From the NCBI RefSeq assembly GCF_001583695.1, contig NZ_LOBC01000039.1:276632-340631 (forward strand): 64,000 bases of DNA, in the 5' to 3' direction. Positions 16,773 through 25,916 of the stretch are shown here, piece by piece. Position numbers and translations under genes: made by a program. The DNA is from Bacillus wiedmannii. Lineage in GTDB: Bacteria; Bacillota; Bacilli; Bacillales; Bacillaceae_G. The stretch's first letter is position 1, and each line of letters begins with the position of its first letter. Below the pieces are notes generated by a model. The model saw only the letters and a program-made list of their open reading frames with translations. It ran no database searches and was not told the DNA's origin.

Positions 16773-16935
16773 ATTAAACTGATTACCGTTATTTGTTAAT
16801 TATATCCAGCGCCCTTTTTTACTTTTCACACTTTTGACTTATACTGTTTACTAGCTTATATTTCAACATAATGAAAAGACATGAAACACATGGTACACTA
16901 TAGCTACAAGTGTTTTTTTGAGGAGGAGTATACAT

Positions 16936-17631
16936 ATGTACAAAATCTTAATCGTTGAAGATGATCCAAATATTTCATCATTACTGCAATCTCACATTCA
17001 AAAGTACGGTTACGACGCTGTTGTTACTGAAAACTTTGATGATATTATGGAATCGTTTAACGCAGTGAAACCACACCTTGTTTTACTTGATGTAAACTTA
17101 CCAAAATTCGATGGATTCTACTGGTGCCGTCAAATTCGCCATGAATCTACTTGTCCAATTATTTTCATTTCAGCTCGTGCTGGTGAGATGGAGCAAATTA
17201 TGGCGATTGAAAGCGGTGCGGATGATTATATTACAAAACCGTTCCACTACGACGTTGTAATGGCGAAAATTAAAGGTCAATTACGCCGTATTTACGGTGA
17301 TTATGCGCCAAATATTTCTGAACGTATCGTTGAAGTAGAAGGTTTAAAACTATTCCCGGAACGCCCAGAAATTCATTTCGGTGCTGAGCAAGTTCTTTTA
17401 ACGAAGAAAGAAGCTATTTTAGCAGAAATGTTATTATCTAAATTCCCTCGTACAGCGAGCCGTGAAGATTTATTAGCTGCCCTTTGGGATGACGAGAGCT
17501 TCGTTGAAGAAAACACATTAAACGTAAACATTACGCGTCTTCGTAAAAAGTTCAATGAGCTTGGTATTGAAAATGCTATTGAAACAGTACGTGGACTTGG
17601 GTATCGTTTTAACGCAACTTGGAGTGAATAA
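16936..17631 (+). CDS. BceR-like response regulator
   Basis: 231 residues: a receiver domain with EDD (8-10), phospho-acceptor in LVLLDVNLPKFDG and Lys in ADDYITKPFHY, then an OmpR-type winged helix (EENTLNVNITRLRKKF, VRGLGYRF). The sequence type and the adjoining short kinase are those of BceR-like regulators. ATG 16936 follows GAGGAGGAG; the in-frame TTG at 16918 precedes that site. The kinase gene starts 2 bases after the stop. It is a candidate binder of the composite operators elsewhere in the window. Confidence 0.9.
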   Translation: MYKILIVEDDPNISSLLQSHIQKYGYDAVVTENFDDIMESFNAVKPHLVLLDVNLPKFDGFYWCRQIRHESTCPIIFISARAGEMEQIMAIESGADDYITKPFHYDVVMAKIKGQLRRIYGDYAPNISERIVEVEGLKLFPERPEIHFGAEQVLLTKKEAILAEMLLSKFPRTASREDLLAALWDDESFVEENTLNVNITRLRKKFNELGIENAIETVRGLGYRFNATWSE

Positions 17632-17633
17632 GC

Positions 17634-18656
17634 ATGAAGCTATTTTTACGTGATCATTTTGCATTTTTTCTACTGTACGTATTAAACTTCGGTATCATCT
17701 TCGTTCTTTATGATGCAGTAGATGGATTTCAAAATAATAAATTTTACTTCGTCGTTTTAAGCCTATACTTATTTATTTGTTTCCTCGCTTACCGTTATGT
17801 TCGCAATCGTAGAATGTACCATAGATTAAGTGAGCAACCAGAAAAAATGGAAGATGCTTTTATTGAAAGAGCAACCGCTCCGATGCCTCATGGTGTAAAT
17901 GAACTCGTGCGTACGCAGTATCGTCTATTCCAAAAAGAACTACAATCGTATGAAGTAAAACAACAAGAGCATCAATTATTCATTAACCACTGGGTGCATC
18001 AAATGAAGACACCTGTGTCCGTTATGCAGCTTATGGTGCTAGAAATGGAAGACGAACATTTAATTCCAAAGTTTAAACAGGAATTAGATCGTCTGAACCA
18101 AGGGCTTGATATGGCTTTATATATGGCAAGATTAAATAACTTCCATGAAGATTTCCATGTCGAAACAATTTCATTAAAAGATACGGTAACAAAAAATATT
18201 AACGGCCTAAAAGAACTATTCATTCGTAACGGAGTCTTCCCTGTTTTAGAAGTTCATTCTGATTTAAAAGTTGCTTCTGATGCGAAATGGCTAAAATTTA
18301 TCATCTATCAGTTAATGACGAATGCTGTTCGTTACTCTGGTGAGCGCGGAAAGAAAGTGTTCTTATCTGCTTACCGAAACGGAAAAGATATTATTTTAGA
18401 AGTTCGTGATGAAGGTGTTGGTATCCCGCAAGAAGATATTCGAAGAGTATTTGAACCGTTTTACACTGGGAAAAACGGTCGTACATTTGGAGAATCTACT
18501 GGTATGGGACTTTATATTGTAAGTAAAATTTGTGATTATTTAGGTCACTCTGTCAAACTAGATTCTGAAGTTGGTAAAGGAACGACGATTAAGATCATCT
18601 TCCACAACGCTGCAAGTAATCAAGCAGAACATACGGAGAAGGTGACCGAAGCATGA
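17634..18656 (+). CDS. BceS-like intramembrane-sensing histidine kinase
   Basis: 340 residues with two closely spaced N-terminal membrane helices (about 8-28 and 37-57) and almost no extracellular loop. There is no HAMP domain; the kinase core follows with the unusual H-box NHWVHQMKTPVSVMQ and HATPase motifs (DEGVGIP, STGMGLYIVSKI). Such kinases do not sense a ligand themselves but read the activity of a BceAB transporter. Permeases start 94 bases downstream, after a terminator-like hairpin. Confidence 0.9.
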   Translation: MKLFLRDHFAFFLLYVLNFGIIFVLYDAVDGFQNNKFYFVVLSLYLFICFLAYRYVRNRRMYHRLSEQPEKMEDAFIERATAPMPHGVNELVRTQYRLFQKELQSYEVKQQEHQLFINHWVHQMKTPVSVMQLMVLEMEDEHLIPKFKQELDRLNQGLDMALYMARLNNFHEDFHVETISLKDTVTKNINGLKELFIRNGVFPVLEVHSDLKVASDAKWLKFIIYQLMTNAVRYSGERGKKVFLSAYRNGKDIILEVRDEGVGIPQEDIRRVFEPFYTGKNGRTFGESTGMGLYIVSKICDYLGHSVKLDSEVGKGTTIKIIFHNAASNQAEHTEKVTEA

Positions 18657-18674
18657 TCGTGACATATGCTAGCA

Positions 18675-18707
18675 AAATGTATGAGAACTTACTCTCATAC
18701 ATTTTTT
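18675..18707 (+). terminator. Hairpin with U-run between kinase and first permease
   Basis: TGTATGAGA-ACTTAC-TCTCATACA followed by TTTTTT. It would reduce read-through from the two-component genes into the permeases, either as a plain or as a regulated attenuator. Confidence 0.65.
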
Positions 18708-18750
18708 GCAATAAAACTACATATTTGCCTTCTAGCGGGAGGTACGTATT

Positions 18751-20721
18751 ATGACATTTTGGCAGTTTGCCTTTAAAAATGTAACACGTAATTCCAGAGC
18801 TTATTTTGCTTATTTCGTAAGTAGTTCCTTTTCCATTGCTGTTTTCTTTTCGTTTGCTGTTCACTTATTTCATCCGAAATTACAAAACTTTGGCATGGTC
18901 TCTGAAATTTCAGGATTAATGATATTTTCAGAAGTTATCATTGTTTTGTTCTCGTTCTTCTTTCTACTTTATTCAATCGGATCTTTTTTAAAAGTTCGTA
19001 AAATGCAATTTGGTGTTTTAACCGTTTTAGGTATATCAAAAAAGCAATTACATCGACTCATTTTCACTGAAAATATGTTAATTGGTATCTTATCTATCTT
19101 TTTCGGCATGCAGTTTGGATTTGTCTTTTCGCAATTTTTCTTATTAGTAACAGCGAAAATTACACATCTACCAGGACTATATTTATATTTGCCGACGAAT
19201 GCTTTCATTTTAACAACAATTGTATTTCTTAGTCTCTTTATCGCTGTATCTTCATTTACACCAATGCTAATTCGGACGAAAAAAACGGTACATCTTTTAA
19301 AAGCTAATAGTGGAAAACAAAAAGAAAGAAAACCATCCATATTCGTCTCTCTATTTGGTGCTATCTGTTTATTAGGGGGTTATATTTTAGCGGCAAACCC
19401 TAAATATTTCTTCTCAATAAATCCACAAGTAGGCGTTATATATATGGTTTCAAGTATTTTTGTGATCCCAACGCTTGTTACAATTGGGACATATTTCTTC
19501 TTTTCGCAAATTAGTTTCTTACTTATTTATATTTTAAAGAAAAGAAGAAAGTTTTATATGAAACAGATTAATATGCTTTGGATTTCGGATTTAGCAAGCC
19601 GCATCCGAACGAATATTAATATGCTGTTTATTGTAGCGATGCTATCTACAATTGCTTTCACAATGATTACGTTCCTATATGGAGTCGGAAAGTTTACAAA
19701 GCTAGAGGTTACGCGAAGTTCACCTTTTCCATTCTCTTATTTTTCTTATGACGCAAATCCTTTTGTGGACGATCATTTAAATTGGCTTGAACAACAATTA
19801 AAAAAAGAGAATTTCTCTTATAAAAAAATAAAGGCTGATTTATATGAAACACCACTGAAAGAAGATGAGGGTATAACCGCTTATAATGACATATATGCAA
19901 TGAAACAAAGTGACTATAACAAACTTGCAGCTTCCTTACGAATGAAACAACTATTCATGAACGATAATGAAGCATATGTCTTAACAGGTAGCGCTTATGT
20001 AACCTTATTCAGCGAGTTTGAGCCAAGTTACAATAGAAAGTCTATTACACTTTCTAGCACAAATACGCAATTACAAGTAAAGGGCTATGAACAAGCAGGG
20101 GCCATTCCATCTAACTTTTCATATCAAACTTTAATTTTACCTGACACTGTTGTAAACAACTTACCAAATACAACAAAGCATGTAGCAGCGTACAATTATA
20201 AAGTAGAAAACTGGGAAAAGACGTATAAAATTGCTGATGATTTTATAAAAAAAATACAAAGAGATCGACAGGAATTCCAATACGAAGGGGCCATTATACA
20301 CTCCTATGAATCAGCAGGCTCATTATATAGAATCACATCAGGAAGTGCCGCATACTTCCTAATCGGGACATTCTTAGGAGTCATTTTCTTTATTGGAGCT
20401 GGCAGCGTTCTTTACTTCAGAATGTATTCTGATTTAACGAGCGAGCAGGAAAAATATGTAGCCATTTCAAAAATTGGTGTAACAGATGCAGAGATGAAAC
20501 GATCTGCATCCATCCAACTTAGCATTTTATTTTTCGTTCCATATGTTATGGCATCCATTCATACAATGTTTGCAACAAAAATGCTTCAAGATGTAATTAA
20601 TTTATCACTATTCAAAGAAATTTCAGCTGTTCTTATTATTTTTGGCGTAGTTGAAATCGTCTTTTTCTTATTCATTCGTTCCTTTTACATGCAAAAGTTA
20701 TCAGAGTATACGAATGGTTAA
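18751..20721 (+). CDS. BceB-like permease, first of three paralogues
   Basis: 656 residues starting MTFWQFAFKNVTRNSRAYFA after GGGAGG. Layout as in BceB: N-terminal helix, a central helix cluster up to about 310, an extracellular domain (about 320-530) and a three-helix C-terminus with the FFIGAGSVLYFRMY and EQEKYVAISKIGVT segments. It is clearly homologous to the permeases at 20801 and 23526, so these arose by tandem duplication. The extracellular domain is the most divergent part. No ATPase gene lies directly beside it. Confidence 0.88.
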   Translation: MTFWQFAFKNVTRNSRAYFAYFVSSSFSIAVFFSFAVHLFHPKLQNFGMVSEISGLMIFSEVIIVLFSFFFLLYSIGSFLKVRKMQFGVLTVLGISKKQLHRLIFTENMLIGILSIFFGMQFGFVFSQFFLLVTAKITHLPGLYLYLPTNAFILTTIVFLSLFIAVSSFTPMLIRTKKTVHLLKANSGKQKERKPSIFVSLFGAICLLGGYILAANPKYFFSINPQVGVIYMVSSIFVIPTLVTIGTYFFFSQISFLLIYILKKRRKFYMKQINMLWISDLASRIRTNINMLFIVAMLSTIAFTMITFLYGVGKFTKLEVTRSSPFPFSYFSYDANPFVDDHLNWLEQQLKKENFSYKKIKADLYETPLKEDEGITAYNDIYAMKQSDYNKLAASLRMKQLFMNDNEAYVLTGSAYVTLFSEFEPSYNRKSITLSSTNTQLQVKGYEQAGAIPSNFSYQTLILPDTVVNNLPNTTKHVAAYNYKVENWEKTYKIADDFIKKIQRDRQEFQYEGAIIHSYESAGSLYRITSGSAAYFLIGTFLGVIFFIGAGSVLYFRMYSDLTSEQEKYVAISKIGVTDAEMKRSASIQLSILFFVPYVMASIHTMFATKMLQDVINLSLFKEISAVLIIFGVVEIVFFLFIRSFYMQKLSEYTNG

Positions 20722-20800
20722 ATTTTATGAATGTATTTAGTAGGGGAAAAGTGGATCTCTTATATCCTTTTCCTCTTCACTCTACAGGAGGTCTAGGTGA

Positions 20801-22756
20801 ATGACATTTTGGCAGTTTGCATTTAAAAACGTCACACGGAACGCCAGAGCTTATTTCGCCTATTTTGTAAGCAGTGCGTTCTCCATCGCAATTTTTTTCT
20901 CATTTGCAGTTTATTTATTTCATCCTAAATTGCACACGACAGACGTGAATTATGCTCTAAGCATATTAATGACAATTTCAGAAGTTGTCATTGTGTTCTT
21001 TTCATTTTTCTTTTTACTATATTCGATTGGTACTTTCTTAAAAGTACGAAAAAGACAATTTGGGATTTTAACAGTACTTGGCATATCTCAAAAGCAATTA
21101 AAGAGGCTCGTATTTCTAGAAAACATGCTAATTGGTGTCCTATCCATATTTTTTGGTATTCAACTTGGACTTGTCTTTTCACAGTTCTTTTTATTAGTTA
21201 CGGCCAAAATTACGCATGTACCTGGTTTATACTTATATTGGCCTACAAGTGCTATCGTTTTAACGATTATCATCTTTCTTGGGCTCTTCATTCTCGTATC
21301 ATCTTTTACACCGATGCTCATTCGTACGAGAAAAGCTGTACGACTTCTAAAAGAAGGAACAAAACAAAAAGAAAGAAAAGCATCCGTGCTCATCTCTCTA
21401 TTTGGTGCGACGTGTTTAATATCTGGATATGCGTTAGCCGCAAATCCGCTGTATTTTATGTCGCTAGGTGACATCATTGGGCTTTTATATGCCATCTCTA
21501 GTATATTTGTCATTCCGTCGCTTATTGCAGCTGGAACATACTTTTTCTTTTCACAAATTAGTTTTTTACTTATTCGTATTTTAAAAACTCGAAGAAAGTT
21601 TTACATGAAACGAATTAATATGCTCTGGATCTCTGATCTAGCATCGCGCATTCGTACGAATATTAATATGCTCTTTATAGTAGCGATGCTATCGACGCTC
21701 GCTTTTACAATGATTACATTCTTATATGGATTCGGGAAGTTTACAAAGTTTGATGAAATTAGGAAAAACCCTTTCCCGTTTACTTATTTATCTCATACTG
21801 AAAATACGTTAGCTGATGAACATTTAAACTGGTTAGAGCAAAAATTTAATGAAGAGCACTTTACTTATACAAAATTTAAAACGGATATATATGAAGTATC
21901 TTCAGCTGAAGATAACACGCAGCTCTATTATGCCATTAAACAAAGTGACTATAATGTACTTGCTAAGGCTTTAAATTGGGAAACGCTCACGGTGAATAAG
22001 AATGAATCTTATATTCTTATGAAAGACTTAGATGATCAGGTTATTGGAACACTTCATAATCAAGAAAAGAAAAATACTCTTACACTTACTCAAAACAATT
22101 TACAACTACAAGTGAAAGAATATAAAGGTTATAACCCATTCCCAAATCGCTTAATATACCAATTGCTCATACTATCTGATGAAAATGTAGAAGCATTATC
22201 CACCGTTTCAAAACAAATGAGTGTATATAGCTTTAAAGTTTACGATTGGGAAAAAGCACATAACATCGGTTCGACATTTACAACAAAAATTGATAATGAC
22301 AATGCCGCAATTCAAGCAGAGCACCCACCTTTTCATGCAAGTGAAGCAAGCGATTCTCTATACAAAACTAAACTAAATGTCGCTTCCTTCTTCTTAATTG
22401 GTACTTTCTTAGGTGTTATTTTCTTTATCGGTGCTGGTAGTGTTCTTTACTTCCGGATGTATACAGATTTAACAAATGAGCAAGAAAAATATGTAACGAT
22501 TACGAAAATTGGTTTAACTGCAGCTGAGATGAAACGTTCAGCGACAATTCAGCTTGCGATTCTTTTTTTTGTCCCTTACATTATGGCATCGATCCATACG
22601 ATGTTTGCGACAAAGATGCTACAAGACATATTACATCTCTCGTTCTTCGCTGAAATTACAGTCGTACTTATGATTTTTGGAACAGTTGAAATTTTATTTT
22701 TCCTTTTAATTCGTTCCTTCTATATGCAAAAATTATCACAACACATTAAGTTTTAA
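20801..22756 (+). CDS. BceB-like permease, second of three paralogues
   Basis: 651 residues, start after CAGGAGG. It shares long stretches with the first copy (MTFWQFAFKNVTRNARAYFA, MLWISDLASRIRTNINMLF, FFIGAGSVLYFRMY) while its extracellular domain (about 320-530) differs. It precedes the ATPase gene by 20 bases, so it may pair with it. The 79-base gap before it contains an imperfect GGAAAAG/CTTTTCC hairpin but no clear promoter. Two permeases and one ATPase could form alternative transporters with different peptide specificity. Confidence 0.88.
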   Translation: MTFWQFAFKNVTRNARAYFAYFVSSAFSIAIFFSFAVYLFHPKLHTTDVNYALSILMTISEVVIVFFSFFFLLYSIGTFLKVRKRQFGILTVLGISQKQLKRLVFLENMLIGVLSIFFGIQLGLVFSQFFLLVTAKITHVPGLYLYWPTSAIVLTIIIFLGLFILVSSFTPMLIRTRKAVRLLKEGTKQKERKASVLISLFGATCLISGYALAANPLYFMSLGDIIGLLYAISSIFVIPSLIAAGTYFFFSQISFLLIRILKTRRKFYMKRINMLWISDLASRIRTNINMLFIVAMLSTLAFTMITFLYGFGKFTKFDEIRKNPFPFTYLSHTENTLADEHLNWLEQKFNEEHFTYTKFKTDIYEVSSAEDNTQLYYAIKQSDYNVLAKALNWETLTVNKNESYILMKDLDDQVIGTLHNQEKKNTLTLTQNNLQLQVKEYKGYNPFPNRLIYQLLILSDENVEALSTVSKQMSVYSFKVYDWEKAHNIGSTFTTKIDNDNAAIQAEHPPFHASEASDSLYKTKLNVASFFLIGTFLGVIFFIGAGSVLYFRMYTDLTNEQEKYVTITKIGLTAAEMKRSATIQLAILFFVPYIMASIHTMFATKMLQDILHLSFFAEITVVLMIFGTVEILFFLLIRSFYMQKLSQHIKF

Positions 22757-22776
22757 AAAGCAGAAAGGTGATTACT

Positions 22777-23529
22777 ATGGAAGAAGTTTTACACATAAAA
22801 AACGTTTCAAAAGTGTATGAAGGAAAAGTCCCTCATACTGCTTTAAAAAATATAAATTTACACGTGGATAAAGGTGAATTTGTTGCTATCATGGGGCCAT
22901 CTGGTAGCGGTAAATCTACATTTTTAAACGTTATCTCTACAATTGATTCCCCTACTTCTGGTGATGTCGTGATTAACGGAAAAAAACCGCACACATTTCG
23001 TAGGGAAAAGTTAGCTATTTTCCGCCGCCAAGAGTTAGGGTTTGTTTTCCAAAACTTTAACCTACTAGATACACTAACAATCGGTGAAAATATCGTACTA
23101 CCTTTAACATTAGATAATGTTCCATTAAAAGAAATGGATGAAAAGCTTGATAACATTTCAAAAAAGCTTGGAATTGATCATATTTTAGACAAGCGTATCT
23201 TTGAAGTGTCAGGAGGACAAGCACAGCGTACCGCAGTAGCACGTGCTGTTATTCATCATCCTTCCCTTCTACTTGCCGATGAACCGACAGGAAACTTAGA
23301 TTCAAAAGCGGCAATTGACGTAATGGAGCTATTTACGAAATTAAACAAAGAAGAAGATGCAACGATTTTAATGGTTACGCACGATCCGTTTGCAGCAAGT
23401 TATTGTAACCGCGTCATTTTCATTAAAGATGGCGAGCTTTACAACGAACTACACCGCGGATTATATCGCGAGAAGTTTTATCAAGAAATATTAGATGTTT
23501 TAGCATTATTAGGAGGAAGACGTGGATGA
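22777..23529 (+). CDS. BceA-like ABC transporter ATPase
   Basis: 250 residues with Walker A GPSGSGKST, Q-loop in FVFQNFNLLD, signature VSGGQAQR, Walker B LLLADEPTGNLD and the H-loop MVTHD. I choose ATG 22777 with AAAGGTG upstream over the GTG three codons earlier. It overlaps the third permease by 4 bases (ATGA) and follows the second by 20. It is the only ATPase for three adjacent permeases, so it must serve more than one of them or two are silent partners. Confidence 0.9.
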   Translation: MEEVLHIKNVSKVYEGKVPHTALKNINLHVDKGEFVAIMGPSGSGKSTFLNVISTIDSPTSGDVVINGKKPHTFRREKLAIFRRQELGFVFQNFNLLDTLTIGENIVLPLTLDNVPLKEMDEKLDNISKKLGIDHILDKRIFEVSGGQAQRTAVARAVIHHPSLLLADEPTGNLDSKAAIDVMELFTKLNKEEDATILMVTHDPFAASYCNRVIFIKDGELYNELHRGLYREKFYQEILDVLALLGGRRG

Positions 23530-25499
23530 CATTTTGGCAATTCGCATTTAAAAATGTCTCGCGCAATTCGAAAGCATATTTCGCTTATTTTGTAAGTAGT
23601 GCGTTTTCTATCATGGTTTTCTTTTCATTTACTGTATACGCGTATCATCCGCGCTTACAAATTATGAATAAATTGCAGGAACAAGATCCGCTCATGAACT
23701 TAGCTGGCATGGCACAGTTTGTTATCGTTTTGTTCTCGTTCTTCTTTCTCTTATATTCTATCGGGACATTTTTAAATGTCCGGAAACAACAATTTGGCGT
23801 TTTAACTGTTCTCGGTATTTCACACAAACAATTAAAACGCCTTTTGTTTACTGAGAATATGATTATTGGAATACTAGCTATCTTTGCTGGTATTCAAGGC
23901 GGTCTTGTTTTTTCTAACTTTTTCTTACTCGTTACTTCTAAATTAACAAATGCAAAAGGCCTCTATTTATATTGGCCAACAGAAGCAATCATCGTTACAA
24001 CAGTAACGTTTATCATTTTATTTTTCATCGTTTCTACGTTTACACCGATGTTCATTCGTACTCGTAAAACAACACAGCTCATTAAGGGGACAAAAAAAGG
24101 AGACAAAGAAAAGAAACCATCTATACTTATTTCGATATTTGCTTTAATTTGCTTAACATTATGTTATTATATCGCCGGTTATCCACAAGGCTACGTAACA
24201 GAAAAAAATGTACAGAATGGCTCTGTAGTCTTTATTATATTATCTATTTTGCCTCTCGTAGTAGTCGGGACATATCTATTCTTTTCGCAAACATTTCTTC
24301 TCTTTATCTTCATTTTAAAAAGACGAAGAAAGTTTTATATGAAGCAAATAAATATGTTATGGATTTCAGATTTAACTAGCCGTACTCGTAGTAATATTAA
24401 TGTTCTCTTTATCGTTTCTATGTTATCAGCACTTGCATTTACAATTATCATCGGATTATTTGCCGCTAATAACAATACAAAAGCTTCGATATTAGAACGA
24501 TATCCCTTCCCCTTCACATACGTAACCAAAGGTGAAGATGCATTAGAGCAAAAACACATTGCTACAATTGAAACGGAGCTTACAAATGCTAATTTTCAAT
24601 ACAATAAATACAAATCTACAGTATTAAAAGATACAGCTTTAAAAGAAGACGTTGTTCTTATGAAAATGAGTGACTATAACATACTCGCCAAACAATTAAA
24701 GAGACCAGAAATAACTCTTGATTCTACACAAGTCTATATTATTTCTCGTTACTCGCCAGAACTCTTAAATCTTGTATCAAATCCATTTGCAAAACAAAAT
24801 ACAATTACACTCGGATCAAATAAAAAGGAGTTCTCTATTAAAGGATTTATTAATAAAGGGATAGAGCCGTCTTTCTTATTACCCCATTTAATTGTTATTC
24901 AAGATACTGTAATTGATAATTTGATTCCTCATATTGAAACAATAACGCTATATAATTATTTTGTGGAGAACTGGGAAAACTCAATTACTCCGACAAAAAA
25001 TATTTCGCGTACTATAAGTGAAGATGTGCGTGATTTTTATGAAAAACATAAAGAAGAAGATGCTCGAGTCCCATTTTCCCTTTCTACAGCCGCGGATGAT
25101 CTACACTACAGTAAAGGCAATTCAATTGCTACTTTCTTTATTTGGGCATTTCTTGGCTTTATTTTCTTTATCGGGGCAGCTAGTGTTTTATACTTCCGTA
25201 TGTATAATGACTTAACGACCGAAAAACAAAAGTACATTACAATTACAAAACTCGGCTTAACAGAATCGGAAATGTTTCGTTCAGCAACGATTCAATTAGG
25301 AATTTTATTTTTCATTCCTTATATCGTTGCTGGTATTCATACAATATTTGCGATTAAGTTTCTACAAAGCATGTTTGCTTTTCCTTTATTAAAAGAATTA
25401 ATCATTATACTTACATTGTTCGGGATTATCGAGATTATTTTCTTCTTCTTAATCCGTTCTCTGTACATTAATAAATTATCACAGCATATAAAAATATGA
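23526..25499 (+). CDS. BceB-like permease, third of three paralogues
   Basis: 657 residues, translationally coupled to the ATPase by ATGA overlap. It has the same start (MTFWQFAFKNVSRNSKAYFA) and core as its two paralogues with a divergent extracellular domain (about 320-530). By gene order this is the canonical BceB partner of the ATPase at 22777. A strong terminator at 25502-25536 closes the cluster. Confidence 0.9.
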   Translation: MTFWQFAFKNVSRNSKAYFAYFVSSAFSIMVFFSFTVYAYHPRLQIMNKLQEQDPLMNLAGMAQFVIVLFSFFFLLYSIGTFLNVRKQQFGVLTVLGISHKQLKRLLFTENMIIGILAIFAGIQGGLVFSNFFLLVTSKLTNAKGLYLYWPTEAIIVTTVTFIILFFIVSTFTPMFIRTRKTTQLIKGTKKGDKEKKPSILISIFALICLTLCYYIAGYPQGYVTEKNVQNGSVVFIILSILPLVVVGTYLFFSQTFLLFIFILKRRRKFYMKQINMLWISDLTSRTRSNINVLFIVSMLSALAFTIIIGLFAANNNTKASILERYPFPFTYVTKGEDALEQKHIATIETELTNANFQYNKYKSTVLKDTALKEDVVLMKMSDYNILAKQLKRPEITLDSTQVYIISRYSPELLNLVSNPFAKQNTITLGSNKKEFSIKGFINKGIEPSFLLPHLIVIQDTVIDNLIPHIETITLYNYFVENWENSITPTKNISRTISEDVRDFYEKHKEEDARVPFSLSTAADDLHYSKGNSIATFFIWAFLGFIFFIGAASVLYFRMYNDLTTEKQKYITITKLGLTESEMFRSATIQLGILFFIPYIVAGIHTIFAIKFLQSMFAFPLLKELIIILTLFGIIEIIFFFLIRSLYINKLSQHIKI

Positions 25500-25501
25500 A
25501 T

Positions 25502-25536
25502 AAAATAGCCTTGTGCAGTATGCACAAGGCTATTTT
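25502..25536. terminator. Bidirectional terminator
   Basis: Perfect 16-bp stem (AAAATAGCCTTGTGCA, GTA, TGCACAAGGCTATTTT) between convergent genes. Confidence 0.88.
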
Positions 25537-25549
25537 CAATAGTTTTTAA

Positions 25550-25747
25550 TTAGCAGCAATATCCACCATAGCCGCCGCCATAACCGCCGTAACCACCATA
25601 ACCACAACCGCCTCCGCCTCCGCCGAAGCAGCTAGCACCGATGATAATTAATAAAATAAACAATACGATTAGAAGCGCAAAACCGCCTCCGCAACCATGG
25701 TTTCTGCGGTTACAATCATCATGTCTGTGTTCACACTTTTCGCTCAT
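25550..25747 (-). CDS. YjcZ-family small Gly-rich membrane protein
   Basis: 65 residues: a His/Cys-rich head (EKCEHRHDDCNRRNHGCGG), one membrane helix (FALLIVLFILLIIIGAS) and a tail of Gly-Tyr repeats ending in CC. The GFALLIVLFILLIIIGAS core is that of the YjcZ/sporulation-associated small proteins of Bacillus. The start follows AGGAGG. The function of the family is unclear; a spore-related role is assumed from family annotation. Confidence 0.8.
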   Translation of the reverse strand: MSEKCEHRHDDCNRRNHGCGGGFALLIVLFILLIIIGASCFGGGGGGCGYGGYGGYGGGYGGYCC

Positions 25748-25895
25748 TACTCTATTCCTCCTTTAGTATCATTCATAACAAGTTCACCTTGCTCTAAATG
25801 AGGGGATTCCATTTATAGTATGTTTTCAGGGCGAATAGGAAGCTTGGCTTACCTAAAAACGGGCTTGTTTTTGGAAATGGGCTTCATCAAAAAAA

Positions 25896-25915
25896 AGATA
25901 CCAATTAAGGTATCT
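25896..25915 (-). terminator. Terminator of the GntP-type gene
   Basis: On the minus strand AGATACC-TTAATT-GGTATCT is followed by seven or more T, directly after the transporter stop codon. Confidence 0.75.
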
Positions 25916-25916
25916 T

